Shown piece by piece: positions 14,165 through 22,059 of a stretch of DNA of 27,996 bases (positions within the stretch are counted from its first letter, which is position 1; every line of letters begins with the position of its first letter). The translations under genes and the position numbers were made by a program. The stretch is from VRUE01 sp033856275 (GTDB lineage Bacteria; Actinomycetota; Thermoleophilia; Solirubrobacterales; 70-9): the NCBI GenBank assembly GCA_033856275.1, contig JAWVFJ010000035.1, positions 1-27,996 on the forward strand, given 5' to 3'. A model generated the notes under the pieces. That model made no database searches. It saw nothing but the letters and a program-made list of their open reading frames with translations, and was not told the DNA's origin.

Positions 14165-16828
14165 ATGAGAGACAAGCTCGCACTGACCATCGCTCTGGCC
14201 GCCTTCGGCGTCGTTACGGCGCTCGGAGTCGGTTTTGCTGGGGCCGATGAACTGACCGAAGCAACGACTCCCCTCCCCACGACCACTTCACCGGCTTGCT
14301 CCAACGGGGTCGACGACGACAACGACGGGCTGACCGATAGCGAAGACGCCGATTGCGAATCGCCGACCGATCCAAGCGAGGAATCGAGCGCGGCCGCCGG
14401 CACGACCACGAACAGCAGCGTCGAAGCCCCGCCCACGGCACCGGCGGCATCCCCAAAACGAGGCGGCGGCTTTGAAAGCGGCGCAACGATCGAAGCCGGT
14501 GGAGCAAGCGTCCACCACAACGAGAGCCTCGGCGATGCCAGCGGCGGGGGAGGTGGCAACTCTGGCGGTGGCGCTGTCGCCCCAAGCGCCACCGGCGGTG
14601 TACAGCTGCACACGAAGGTCAACGACGGAGGCTCCCAATACTCAAGCGGAGGGACCCCAACCGAAGCGAACCCAACAACGACGATCGCACCGTTCGGGCC
14701 GGCACCTATTGGCGTACCCAACTTCGTCATCGACTCTTTTGAGATCCCACCCTTCCTGCTGCCGATCTACCAGGCGTGCGGGACCGAGTACGGGATCCCC
14801 TGGGAGGTGCTCGCCTCGATCAACAAGATCGAGACTGGGTTCGGCACCAACATGGGGCCATCGAGCGCCGGCGCGATGGGCTGGATGCAGTTCCTGCCGT
14901 CTAGCTGGGAAGCCTTCGGCCTCGACGCCAACGGCGATGGGCGCAAGGACCCCTACAACCCGGTCGATGCGATCTGCGCCGCGGCGCATTACCTGAAGCT
15001 GAGCGGCGGCTCCAACGACCTCTACAAAGCGATCTTCTCCTACAACCATGCCGATTGGTACGTGCAGGAGGTGCTCAGCTATGCCCGTGCCTACGGCAAG
15101 CTGCCGCCTGACCTGGTCGGCTCGCTGACCGGATTGACCGAGGGAGCCCACTTCCCGGTAGCCGCCGACGCCAGCTATGCCGACGACCTCGCTGCTCGGG
15201 AAGCGCTGAAGCGCTCCGCCCCTGGCGCCGACAAGGCCTACGGCGAAGCCTCGGAAGTGATCTCGTCGTCCCCGACTCGACGCGGAATCAACATCTTCTC
15301 CCAGCAGGGGGCACCCGTCGTAGCTGTCAACGACGGCGTGATCAAGGCAATTGGCAGCTCGCCGAGGCTGGGCAAGTACATCGTGCTCGAAGACGCCTAC
15401 GGCAACCGCTTCACCTACGCAGAGCTGGGTGAGATCGTCCGCTCCGGCGGCGGCATCCTCGTCTCCAACGGCGCCCAGCAGCCGGTGGTTGAAAGCGAGA
15501 ACCTGCGACCCCGCCTCTACGCCTTGCCAAACCGGGCACGGAAGGCAAACGAAGGTGCTCAAGCCAAGGACGAGGGTTCACAGAACACTCTCAAGGTTGG
15601 CTCGAGGGTTGTGGGCGGGGCCGTGATTGCGCGGATCGGGGAAAGCGCCGACGGCGTCGACCCGCACATCAACTTCTCGATCAGACCAGCCGGCGCCGGC
15701 GCCTCGGCGATTGACCCGAAGCCGATCCTCGACGGCTGGAAGCTGCTCGAAGCAACCGCGATCTACCGAACCAATGGCAAAAGCCCATTCGGCGCCAACC
15801 TCGGTGTCAGCGGCGTTCTGCTATTGCCCAAGGAGGCGCTGGAGCAGCGGGTGCTGCACGACGAGAACCTCTCGATCTATGACTGTGGTCGCGAAGACAT
15901 CGCCGCCGGAAGGATCGACCGCCGCGTCCTGGCGGTTCTTGAGTACCTGGTCTCCGAAGGCTTCCAGTTGACGATTACCTCGCTGGAGTGCGGACACAGC
16001 GCCTACAGCGCCTCTGGGTATGTCTCGGAGCACAGCACGGGCGACGCCGTGGACATCGCCACGATCGACGGCGTGCCGGTCACTGGTCACCAGGGCCCGG
16101 GCACCCTCACCGACGCGCTGATCAAGACGGTGCTGCGCCTACAGGGCACGATGCACCCGCATCAGGTGATCTCGCTTGAGGACCTGCCGGGAGAAACCAG
16201 CTTCGCCCTCGCCGACCACTACGACCACGTCCACGTCGGCTACTACCCGGCTTTCGAAATCGAATACGTCAGCCCCTTCCTCTCCGCCACCACTGGCCGC
16301 ATCGATCAGGGTGTCGACTTCACCGGTACCGGCCCGATCGCCGCAGTCGGCGACGCCGAAATCCTCAGCACCGGGGCTCCTGGCTGGCCCGAAGGCGGCG
16401 GTGTGCTCTACAAGTTGTTGAGCGGCCAGCGCGCCGGGCAGATCATCTTCGTCTACGAGGGCGTCGACGCTACGGTCCACCCCGGTCAGCACGTCTCCGC
16501 GGGAGATCAGATCGCCACCTTCAGGCCGGGCGGCTCGATCGAGATGGGCTTTGCCGATGCTGCTGGCGCACCGCTCAGCCACGGCGAATACCAGGAGGGC
16601 GACGAAACTCAGTGGGGCAAGGAGATGGCGGCCTTCCTCGAAAGCATCGGCGGCGCCAGCGGTCTTTCGCCAAGCCTCGGCCAGCTCTCTCCCGAGAAGT
16701 GGGACCGCTTGATCAAGCGCCTCGGCGAAATCGACAACCCAGAAGTGTCGGCCACCCCGTCGCCTTACTCGGTTCCAGACGGCAAGGCAAAGAGTGGCGG
16801 CACCGGGCAGCCGGGCGCCGGCGACTGA
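14165..16828 (+). CDS. Secreted multidomain peptidoglycan hydrolase (lytic transglycosylase + M15-like peptidase + two degenerate M23-like domains)
   Basis: 887 residues. Signal peptide 1-28; a Ca-binding-like CSNGVDDDNDGLTDSEDADC at 45-64; a low-complexity Gly/Ser/Thr linker to about 185. SLT/MltB-type transglycosylase domain 196-312: catalytic Glu223 in NKIETGFGTN, then SSAGAMGWMQFLPSSW, PYNPVDAICAAAHYL and FSYNHADWYV. LytM/M23-like domain 370-525 lacks the metal ligands (GINIFSQQGAPV for HxGxD, HIN for HLH). M15/VanY-like domain 560-695 keeps SEHSTGDAVD (H623, D630) and YDHVHV (H688/H690). A second M23-like lobe (712-800; QGVDF, no HxH) is also degenerate. It likely cleaves septal or spore-wall peptidoglycan outside the membrane. 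The start is the first ATG, with AGGGA 14 nt upstream. Confidence 0.9.
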   Translation: MRDKLALTIALAAFGVVTALGVGFAGADELTEATTPLPTTTSPACSNGVDDDNDGLTDSEDADCESPTDPSEESSAAAGTTTNSSVEAPPTAPAASPKRGGGFESGATIEAGGASVHHNESLGDASGGGGGNSGGGAVAPSATGGVQLHTKVNDGGSQYSSGGTPTEANPTTTIAPFGPAPIGVPNFVIDSFEIPPFLLPIYQACGTEYGIPWEVLASINKIETGFGTNMGPSSAGAMGWMQFLPSSWEAFGLDANGDGRKDPYNPVDAICAAAHYLKLSGGSNDLYKAIFSYNHADWYVQEVLSYARAYGKLPPDLVGSLTGLTEGAHFPVAADASYADDLAAREALKRSAPGADKAYGEASEVISSSPTRRGINIFSQQGAPVVAVNDGVIKAIGSSPRLGKYIVLEDAYGNRFTYAELGEIVRSGGGILVSNGAQQPVVESENLRPRLYALPNRARKANEGAQAKDEGSQNTLKVGSRVVGGAVIARIGESADGVDPHINFSIRPAGAGASAIDPKPILDGWKLLEATAIYRTNGKSPFGANLGVSGVLLLPKEALEQRVLHDENLSIYDCGREDIAAGRIDRRVLAVLEYLVSEGFQLTITSLECGHSAYSASGYVSEHSTGDAVDIATIDGVPVTGHQGPGTLTDALIKTVLRLQGTMHPHQVISLEDLPGETSFALADHYDHVHVGYYPAFEIEYVSPFLSATTGRIDQGVDFTGTGPIAAVGDAEILSTGAPGWPEGGGVLYKLLSGQRAGQIIFVYEGVDATVHPGQHVSAGDQIATFRPGGSIEMGFADAAGAPLSHGEYQEGDETQWGKEMAAFLESIGGASGLSPSLGQLSPEKWDRLIKRLGEIDNPEVSATPSPYSVPDGKAKSGGTGQPGAGD

Positions 16829-17720
16829 TCGCTCCAGCAGAATTGGGTCTTTGACCCACCTCTTCGGATTCGCCCAGTTCGACTTCGCCGGCCGGCTCGC
16901 CGTCGCCGACGGTCGCTACGTGGTTCGCGACGACGCTGGCGAGCGCGTGCTCGTGGTTGAGACACTCGCTGCACCTCCTCCCGCCCGACGCCGACGCCGA
17001 CGCCCACGCGAGGCCCAGGCTGACGAACTTCCGCCAGAGCTGCCCTTGACCCGAATCACCGTGGTGCGAGCGTTTGAAGCCTTGGAGGACGACGGAGCCG
17101 CGCGGTCCTGGCTGGGAGGGGCAAGCAGCGAGGAGGAGACCGTGGATCGGCTGGTCGAGGAAGGAATCGTCGATCTCAACGCAGCGCTGCACGCCCACGC
17201 CGTCGCCAGTGGCGATCCGCATCCGCAGGCGGTCACTCCCCGGCGGGCGGTCACGGTTCGGATCGGTTACGGCAGCGGCGAGCAGCTCGCTGACGGCGTC
17301 TTCACCGCCGCACACCAGGTGGACCTCGGGCAGGGACCGGGGCCACGCCGCCGACAGCGCGACGAAGAGCTGCGACCCCAGCAGCGCCTCGCGGCGGTGC
17401 TGGGAGGACGCGAGCAGCTGGACGCCTGCGAGACGCTGCTGCTGCGCGCCCGCGCGGACCTTGATGCGGGGCGCGACCGCGAGGCTGCGCTGCAGCTGCG
17501 CGTCGGCCTGGAGGCGCTGCTCGTCGAGCTGCGCGGCGCGCTGGTCGACCCCAGCCACGAGAAAGATATGGCGGCGCTACAGGGGCGCCGTCACGAGGTG
17601 GGCGAGCTCGCCGATGCTGCCTTGGGGGGCGAGCTCAACGCGGAACAAGCTGAGGGCCTCGGCGAAATGCTCGCCTTGGCCGAGCGCGTGCTACGCCGCC
17701 GCCGCGTGCTGAGCGGCTAG
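16794..17720 (+). CDS. Conserved actinobacterial protein of unknown function
   Basis: I do not recognise a named family. The reading frame is coherent (308 codons from GTG 16794, preceded by AAGG at 6 nt). It begins with a stretch overlapping the wall hydrolase gene, then THLFGFAQFDFAGRLAVADGRYVVRDD, a beta-rich N-terminal part, an Arg/Pro-rich linker (ARRRRRRPREAQ), and a conserved-looking centre (LTRITVVRAFEALEDDGAARSWL; RAVTVRIGYGSGEQLADGVFTAAHQVDL). The C-terminal half is strongly helical and charged. There are no signal or membrane segments. TTG at 16851 is an alternative start that removes the overlap. It overlaps the convergent HAD gene by 4 nt (CTAG). The antisense frame is Gln/Arg/Ser-rich and unlike a protein. 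Confidence 0.75.
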   Translation: MAAPGSRAPATDRSSRIGSLTHLFGFAQFDFAGRLAVADGRYVVRDDAGERVLVVETLAAPPPARRRRRRPREAQADELPPELPLTRITVVRAFEALEDDGAARSWLGGASSEEETVDRLVEEGIVDLNAALHAHAVASGDPHPQAVTPRRAVTVRIGYGSGEQLADGVFTAAHQVDLGQGPGPRRRQRDEELRPQQRLAAVLGGREQLDACETLLLRARADLDAGRDREAALQLRVGLEALLVELRGALVDPSHEKDMAALQGRRHEVGELADAALGGELNAEQAEGLGEMLALAERVLRRRRVLSG

Positions 17721-18373
17721 AGAGCGAGACGGCGGGAGACGACAGCGTCGAGCAGGGACTCGGCAATCTCGTGGGCCTCGGCGAGCTCAATTCCCTCCAG
17801 CGAGGGAACGCCGATCACGGTCAACCCGGCCGCGCGGGCGGCGGCAACTCCGGTAGGTGAGTCCTCCAGCGCGACGACAGCGGGGCCGGGCTCGACTCCA
17901 AGCCGGTGGCAGGCCTCGATATAGGGATCCGGGGCTGGCTTGGGCAAGGCGACTTCGTGGGCGCTGAGAACGACGTCGAAGCGATCTGCGAAGCCGACGA
18001 TCTCCAGGGAGCGGCGAACGAAAGCAAGCGGCGAGTTGGAGACGAGACCGATCGGGGTCCCGCGCTCTCGTAGCTCGTGCAGCAACTCCCTGGCGCCAAC
18101 CATCGCCTCTACGCCGTGCTCGAGCTCGGCGACGACCAGTTCGTTGAGCTCCCCGATCAACTCCATGGCCCGTCCGGGCTCGCCGAGCCGACGCTCGAGG
18201 ATCTCGCCAGCGATCTCCGCCGAGGTGCCGACCAGCTCGCGCTTGTGCTGGGGCGTGAAGGGAAGGCCGCGGCGCTCGAAGAGGTCCTGCTCCGCTCGGG
18301 TCCAGACCGACTCCGTGTCGAGCAATAGGCCGTCGTTGTCGAAGACGACGGCGGCGGGCAGAGGCCTCTCCAT
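17717..18373 (-). CDS. HAD-superfamily phosphatase / beta-phosphoglucomutase-like hydrolase
   Basis: 218 residues of the HAD subfamily IA (cap type C1) fold. Motif I VVFDNDGLLLDTE holds the nucleophile Asp and the general-acid Asp two residues later; motif II is GLVSNSP; motif III is the Lys in ALPKPAPDPY; motif IV is ALEDSPTGVAAARAAG. The helical cap lies between motifs I and II. The substrate is not predictable; sugar phosphates and phosphoglycolate are typical. ATG 18373 (MERPLPAAV) is chosen, because the upstream ATG at 18385 overlaps the TATGCT -10. It is divergent from the unknown gene at 18397 with a shared promoter, and its stop interlocks with the preceding plus-strand gene. Confidence 0.9.
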   Translation of the reverse strand: MERPLPAAVVFDNDGLLLDTESVWTRAEQDLFERRGLPFTPQHKRELVGTSAEIAGEILERRLGEPGRAMELIGELNELVVAELEHGVEAMVGARELLHELRERGTPIGLVSNSPLAFVRRSLEIVGFADRFDVVLSAHEVALPKPAPDPYIEACHRLGVEPGPAVVALEDSPTGVAAARAAGLTVIGVPSLEGIELAEAHEIAESLLDAVVSRRLAL

Positions 18374-18380
18374 CGCACTG

Positions 18381-18390
18381 AGCATATGGT
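18381..18390. promoter_or_regulatory. Overlapping divergent -10 elements around CATATG (bidirectional leaderless promoter)
   Basis: Plus strand TATGGT at 18385-18390 ends 6 nt before ATG 18397. Minus strand TATGCT at 18386-18381 ends 7 nt before ATG 18373. Both fit TANNNT and share the CATATG core. Neither gene has a Shine-Dalgarno. The start codons are only 23 bp apart, so transcripts in both directions must begin at or within a base or two of their start codons. Confidence 0.55.
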
Positions 18391-18396
18391 TGTTGC

Positions 18397-18843
18397 ATGC
18401 CCTTCCATGTTGAGCTCAGCAACGGTCTCAACCACGCCCGCGCCTTCAATCTCAGCCGCGAGCAGCTACTGGCGCAGGTAGTGGCCCCTTGGCTCGAGGA
18501 CCTGCCGGTCGAACTGGGCGAACAGGAATGGTTGCCGGCCGAGAGCCAGCTGAAGATCCTCGAGGGGCCGCACCTGGAAGGTCCGGATCTCGCCTTCGGT
18601 CAGGGCTGGTCGAACGCGGAGCGCGCTTCTGAGAACGTGACCAAGCGCGAGCTGGCTTCGGCGCCGCCGCCGAAGCACCCAGACGCCTTCGTCGTCGAGA
18701 GCGAGGACCCGCAGGCGTCGGTCGCCGAGATGCTCGACGGTCAGGGGGCGACGCCGGTCACCTGGGCCGACGCGCGCAAGCGGATCGACGGCCGCGACCC
18801 TGAGGTCGCAGCCGTGATCCTGGTGCTCAGACGAGAGCCCTAA
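18397..18843 (+). CDS. Conserved hypothetical protein (small, soluble)
   Basis: 148 residues, not assigned to a family. The N-terminus MPFHVELSNGLNHARAFNLSREQLLAQVVAPWLEDLPVELGEQEWLPAESQLKILEGPHL reads as a compact alpha/beta unit. A central Pro/Lys-rich hinge (APPPKHPDAFVVES) and a C-terminal helix-rich part (ASVAEMLDGQGATPVTWADARKRIDGRDPEVAAVILVLRR) follow. No signal, membrane segment, cysteine pair or nucleotide motif is visible. It starts at ATG 18397 with TATGGT 6 nt before and is divergent from the HAD gene. The stop TAA overlaps the convergent stress-protein stop by 4 nt (18840-18843). Confidence 0.75.
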   Translation: MPFHVELSNGLNHARAFNLSREQLLAQVVAPWLEDLPVELGEQEWLPAESQLKILEGPHLEGPDLAFGQGWSNAERASENVTKRELASAPPPKHPDAFVVESEDPQASVAEMLDGQGATPVTWADARKRIDGRDPEVAAVILVLRREP

Positions 18844-19568
18844 GCGGAGACCGCCGGCTCAGCCGGACCGGCCGACTCGTCCGGATCGCTAGGTGAGGCA
18901 GGCGACACGGGTGCGAACTCCACCGGGCGGCCGCGTGGCACGACCAGCACCGGAAAGCTCGCGGTCTCGACGGCGTAGTCGCTGGCGGCACTAAGCGTGA
19001 CCTTGCCGGGCGGGGACTCGGGACGAGAGCCGACAACGAGCAGGTCGATATGACCGCCGCTCGCCCGCTCAGCCACCGTGGCGCCGAGAGCCGTGGCGAG
19101 GCTTTCGGCCGTCTCCCGCGCCGCCGGATCGCCTTCGTCGATAACGCCGATCGTGTTGATGCTCACCGAAGGGTTGTCGCGAAAGCCGGCAGGGGCTATG
19201 GCGATCGCCGCCGGCCCACCCAGCAGCAGCTTGTGGGCCGGGATGCCGGGCTTGACCGTGCCCGGCGCCGTGCGGTACTCGGAGCCGAAGACGATCACGT
19301 CGGCGTTCTCGCGTTCGGCCAGTTCGGCGAGACCGACGCTTGTGCCGGGGTTGACGACGACATGCCGGGGCATGTCGGGAGCGCCGACCGATTCCGCGCC
19401 ACGGGCGAGCAGCTCTTCGGCCTCCTTCTCCTCCAGGGCGCCGCCCTGGGAGTGGCGAACGTAGGCGAGCGAGAGCTCCCCGCCGGCGAAAGCCAGCAGG
19501 CGACCGAGTGCGAGCGCGTCGCGGTCGTTGTCGGTGTCGTCGTAGGAAACGATTATGCGAGGGGCCAT
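18840..19568 (-). CDS. Tandem universal stress protein (UspA) family protein
   Basis: 242 residues with two Usp-like halves. The first begins APRIIVSYDDTDNDRDALALGRLLAF and ends with ADVIVFGSEYRTAPGTVKPGIPAHKLLLGGPAAIAIAP. The second is shorter: INTIGVIDEGDPAARETAESLATAL, then IDLLVVGSRPESPPGKVTLSAASDYAVETASFPVLVVPRG, the usual end of the fold. The ATP-binding G2xG9xG(S/T) signature is poorly kept in both, so nucleotide binding is uncertain. The C-terminal tail is Pro/Ser/Glu-rich. ATG 19568 is fixed by AAGGAGA 5 nt upstream, which rules out the longer frame to 19637. It is divergent from the LysR gene and may be its target. Confidence 0.9.
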   Translation of the reverse strand: MAPRIIVSYDDTDNDRDALALGRLLAFAGGELSLAYVRHSQGGALEEKEAEELLARGAESVGAPDMPRHVVVNPGTSVGLAELAERENADVIVFGSEYRTAPGTVKPGIPAHKLLLGGPAAIAIAPAGFRDNPSVSINTIGVIDEGDPAARETAESLATALGATVAERASGGHIDLLVVGSRPESPPGKVTLSAASDYAVETASFPVLVVPRGRPVEFAPVSPASPSDPDESAGPAEPAVSA

Positions 19569-19635
19569 CGGATTCTCCTTGCGTCGATCGAGGTCAAGCG
19601 GAAGTTCGAGCCAATGCTGCCACTCTCCTTGGATC

Positions 19636-19650
19636 ATTACAACTGTTAAT
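19636..19650 (+). promoter_or_regulatory. Second T-N11-A site in the USP/LysR intergenic region
   Basis: ATTACAACTGTTAAT has short dyad arms (ATT/AAT) and T-N11-A spacing. Its centre is 28 bp upstream of the centre of the stronger site at 19664-19678, which fits the paired-site arrangement of LysR-type regulators. Confidence 0.35.
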
Positions 19651-19663
19651 GCCTATGTCTTCG

Positions 19664-19678
19664 ATAAGCTTTGCTTAT
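19664..19678 (+). promoter_or_regulatory. Perfect LysR-type T-N11-A palindrome over the lysR -10 and start
   Basis: ATAAGCTTTGCTTAT is a perfect 7+1+7 palindrome with T and A separated by 11 nt, the canonical LTTR box. It contains the -10 hexamer TAAGCT (19665-19670), which is followed by 6 nt and ATG at 19677, so the gene appears leaderless and the box overlaps its promoter. Binding there would repress its own gene. Confidence 0.6.
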
Positions 19679-20594
19679 GCTGAATGCGAGCCGGCTTAAC
19701 GTGCTCCGCGAGGTGATCAGCAGCGGTTCCTTCTCGACCGCCGCCGACGCGCTTTCCTACTCGCAATCGGCGGTCTCGCAGGCGATCGCCACCCTCGAGG
19801 CCGAGGTGGGCACGACCCTGGTCGAGCGCGACCGCGGCGGGGTGCGGCCCACCGCCGCCGGTGCTGCTCTGGTCAGCCATGCCGAGGGCATCCTGGGCCG
19901 GATGGAAGCTGCCGAGACCGAGTTGGCCGCGATCGCCGGCGGGCGCGCTGGCAGGCTGCGCATCGCTTCCTTCCCGAGCGCCGGCGCCACCCTGCTGCCG
20001 CAGGCGATCGCGGCGTTCAGCACCGGACACCCCGGCGTCGAGGTCACACTCGCCGAGGGTGAGCCCGAGGAGATGGCGCCACGCTTGCGGGCAGGCGAGT
20101 TCGATTTCGCCCTGCTTTACGAATTCGAGGGTGTCGGCGAGCGGCTCGCCGCGGGCATACGGCGCTTCGAGCTGCTCGAGGACCCGCTGCACCTCGCGCT
20201 GCCCGCCGTCCATCCGCTTGCCCGCCGCCGCCAGGTTCGCCTCGAGGACCTGCGCGAGGAGTCTTGGGTGCAGACCTCGGTCAGCGGGCCCTGTGCCCGT
20301 CACGTGGTCCGCTCCTGCCATGCGGCCGGCTTCGAGCCGCGGATCTCCTTCGAGAGCGACGACTACCAGACGGTCCAGGGCCTGGTCGCAGCCGGCGTCG
20401 GCGTGGGGCTGGTCCCCCAACTGGCGCTCTCCGCCGTGCGCGACGACATCTGCGTCCGCGCCCTGCATCCGCACAGTCCCGTGCGCAGGGTCTTTGCCGC
20501 GACGCGCCGCAACGCTCCCGTCACACCGGCGGTGGCGACGCTGCTTGACACGTTGCGCGAGGTCGCACGCTCGCGCGGCAAAGAGGTCGATTGA
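19677..20594 (+). CDS. LysR-family transcriptional regulator
   Basis: 305 residues. N-terminal winged HTH: LNVLREVISSGSFSTAADALSYSQSAVSQAIATLEAEVGTTLVERDRGGVRPTAAG (about 7-63), the classical LysR pattern. A linker helix follows, then the periplasmic-binding-fold effector domain from about residue 92 (RLRIASFPSAGATLLPQAIAAF), with GVEVTLAEGEPEEMAPRLRAGEFDFALLY and VAAGVGVGLVPQLAL. The effector is unknown. ATG 19677 is chosen over the in-frame TTG at 19671 because of the TAAGCT-N6-ATG arrangement. It is divergent from the stress protein; the nearest convergent gene is amt. Confidence 0.93.
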   Translation: MLNASRLNVLREVISSGSFSTAADALSYSQSAVSQAIATLEAEVGTTLVERDRGGVRPTAAGAALVSHAEGILGRMEAAETELAAIAGGRAGRLRIASFPSAGATLLPQAIAAFSTGHPGVEVTLAEGEPEEMAPRLRAGEFDFALLYEFEGVGERLAAGIRRFELLEDPLHLALPAVHPLARRRQVRLEDLREESWVQTSVSGPCARHVVRSCHAAGFEPRISFESDDYQTVQGLVAAGVGVGLVPQLALSAVRDDICVRALHPHSPVRRVFAATRRNAPVTPAVATLLDTLREVARSRGKEVD

Positions 20595-20603
20595 CTCCAG
20601 ACA

Positions 20604-20639
20604 AGGAACCGCCCCCGGGAGAGCGCGGGGGCGGTTCCT
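20604..20639. terminator. 14-bp hairpin between convergent lysR and amt
   Basis: Perfect arms AGGAACCGCCCCCG (20604-20617) and CGGGGGCGGTTCCT (20626-20639) with an 8-nt loop, 9 nt after the lysR stop and 43 nt after the amt stop. No clear T-tract occurs on either side, but the symmetric GC-rich stem can stop transcription from both directions. Confidence 0.75.
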
Positions 20640-20682
20640 GTCTCCTCGTCTCCGGGCTGCCAGCCGCAACCCGGCAGTCTGG

Positions 20683-22050
20683 TTAGACGCCTCCTGCCGT
20701 CGGGGCAGCCGGCGTCGCGGTGCCAACCCCGTCCGGATAGCCGAGTGACGGAACATCCGAGGGGTACACCTCGTGGCCGTGGACGGCAATGTCGCCGATC
20801 TCCATTTCCTCATCGCTCATGCGGAGCGGCACCACGAGTCCGACCAGCTTGAGCAGGATGAACGTCCCAATCGACGAGAACACGATCACCCAGAGCGCGG
20901 TCAGCGCCTGCCATCCGAGTAGGTGCAGCCCGCCTCCCGAGATCGTGCCGGCAAGGGTGGTTTCCGCCATCGCGCTGTTGGCGAAGATGCCAACAAGGAG
21001 GCCGCCGGCGACCCCGGCGAAGCCGTGCGTGTAGACGACGCCGAGAGTGTCATCTACATTGCGGAATGGCCTCACCCTGCTCAGGTAGTTGAGGGCGAAA
21101 TAGACCAACGTGGAGGCGATGACGCCGATGATGATCGCGCCCCAGCCGTTGACGAAACCGGCGCCGGGGGTGATCGCGACGAGGCCGACGATCATGCCGT
21201 TGACGCTGCCGATCAGGCTCGGCTTGCGCCCAGTCGCGTAGTCCCATGTGACCCAGACCAGGAAGGCGACGGCGGTGCAAAGGTTGGTGTTGAGCACAGC
21301 GGCGGAGGCGATCGGACCGGCGGAGTACCAGTCACCACCGTTGAAGCCGTTCCATCCCAGCCAGAGCAGGCCGGCCCCGACGGCGACCATCGCCAGGTTG
21401 TTCGGCGCGTCGACCTCTCGATCGCGTTGCAGGCGCGGTCCGATCACCGCTGCCGCGACGAAGCCGGAGACACCCGCGGCGAGATGGATCACGTAACCAC
21501 CGGAGAAGTCAATCGCGCCGTGCTGGGCGAAGTAGCCGCCGCCCCAGATCAAGAAGGCGTTGATCGTGTAGACGAGGACGGTCCAGAGGGCGACGAATGG
21601 GATCCAGGCTTTGAAATTGATCCGCCCGAGCACCGAACCCAGCATCAGCAGTGGCGTGATCGCGGCGAAGACGATCTGGAAGTAAGCAAGCGTCGACTGC
21701 GGGAATTCGATTTCTTCGGATACCACGGGCAGCAGGGGAATGTGGCCGTGTCCGAGCTCGCTGGCGCTGCTCAGGATCGAACCTGGCTGGCCCCACATAT
21801 TGGCCAGGAAACTGCTGCCGCTGGCCCCAAATATGTGCATCGGGGTTCCAAATGCCATTCTGAACGCGAATAGGCACCAGAGGATGAGCACGATCGCGAA
21901 GGCGACAAAGGCCATCATCATCGAGTTCACCGACCAGCGCTTCTGCATCACGCCGCCGTAGAGAACGACCAGCCCCGGGATGCTCATCAGGCCGACCAGG
22001 GTCGCGGCGGTGAGCTGCCATGAGTTGGCGCCTTCGCTCAACCATTCCAT
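20683..22050 (-). CDS. amt: Ammonium transporter, Amt family
   Basis: Trimeric inner-membrane channel for ammonium. The 455 residues give about 11 membrane segments. The pore twin histidines are H189 (DFSGGYVIHLAAG) and H342 (VVYTHGFAGVAGG). The conserved Asp is D181, and NNLAMVAVGAGLLWLGWNGFNGG (217-239) is the family signature. A longer loop at about 88-118 contains HGH and acidic residues. The C-terminal region EIGDIAVHGHEVYPSD is the cytoplasmic PII-interacting tail, followed by a Pro/Ala/Thr tail. ATG 22050 has the purine run AAAGGAAAC 12 or more nt upstream. It is not next to glnB here but shares an upstream 11-mer with it. Confidence 0.96.
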   Translation of the reverse strand: MEWLSEGANSWQLTAATLVGLMSIPGLVVLYGGVMQKRWSVNSMMMAFVAFAIVLILWCLFAFRMAFGTPMHIFGASGSSFLANMWGQPGSILSSASELGHGHIPLLPVVSEEIEFPQSTLAYFQIVFAAITPLLMLGSVLGRINFKAWIPFVALWTVLVYTINAFLIWGGGYFAQHGAIDFSGGYVIHLAAGVSGFVAAAVIGPRLQRDREVDAPNNLAMVAVGAGLLWLGWNGFNGGDWYSAGPIASAAVLNTNLCTAVAFLVWVTWDYATGRKPSLIGSVNGMIVGLVAITPGAGFVNGWGAIIIGVIASTLVYFALNYLSRVRPFRNVDDTLGVVYTHGFAGVAGGLLVGIFANSAMAETTLAGTISGGGLHLLGWQALTALWVIVFSSIGTFILLKLVGLVVPLRMSDEEMEIGDIAVHGHEVYPSDVPSLGYPDGVGTATPAAPTAGGV

Positions 22051-22059
22051 AGATCCGGT

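Noticed and set aside
14642..15562. 306-codon minus-strand ORF inside the wall hydrolase gene
   Set aside because: Antisense to clear SLT and M23-like domains; the long open frame is explained by GC bias.
16713..17558. 281-codon minus-strand ORF opposite the unknown gene at 16794
   Set aside because: Gln/Arg/Ser/Leu-rich with no coherent segments. The plus frame has conserved-looking blocks and ends exactly at the interlocked CTAG stop.
19569..19637. Longer start of the universal stress protein at 19637
   Set aside because: AAGGAGA precisely precedes ATG 19568, where the Usp fold begins; the extension is not Usp-like.
20923..21873. 316-codon plus-strand ORF opposite amt
   Set aside because: Antisense to a well-supported ammonium transporter; the translation is Asp/Glu/Arg-rich with no domain.
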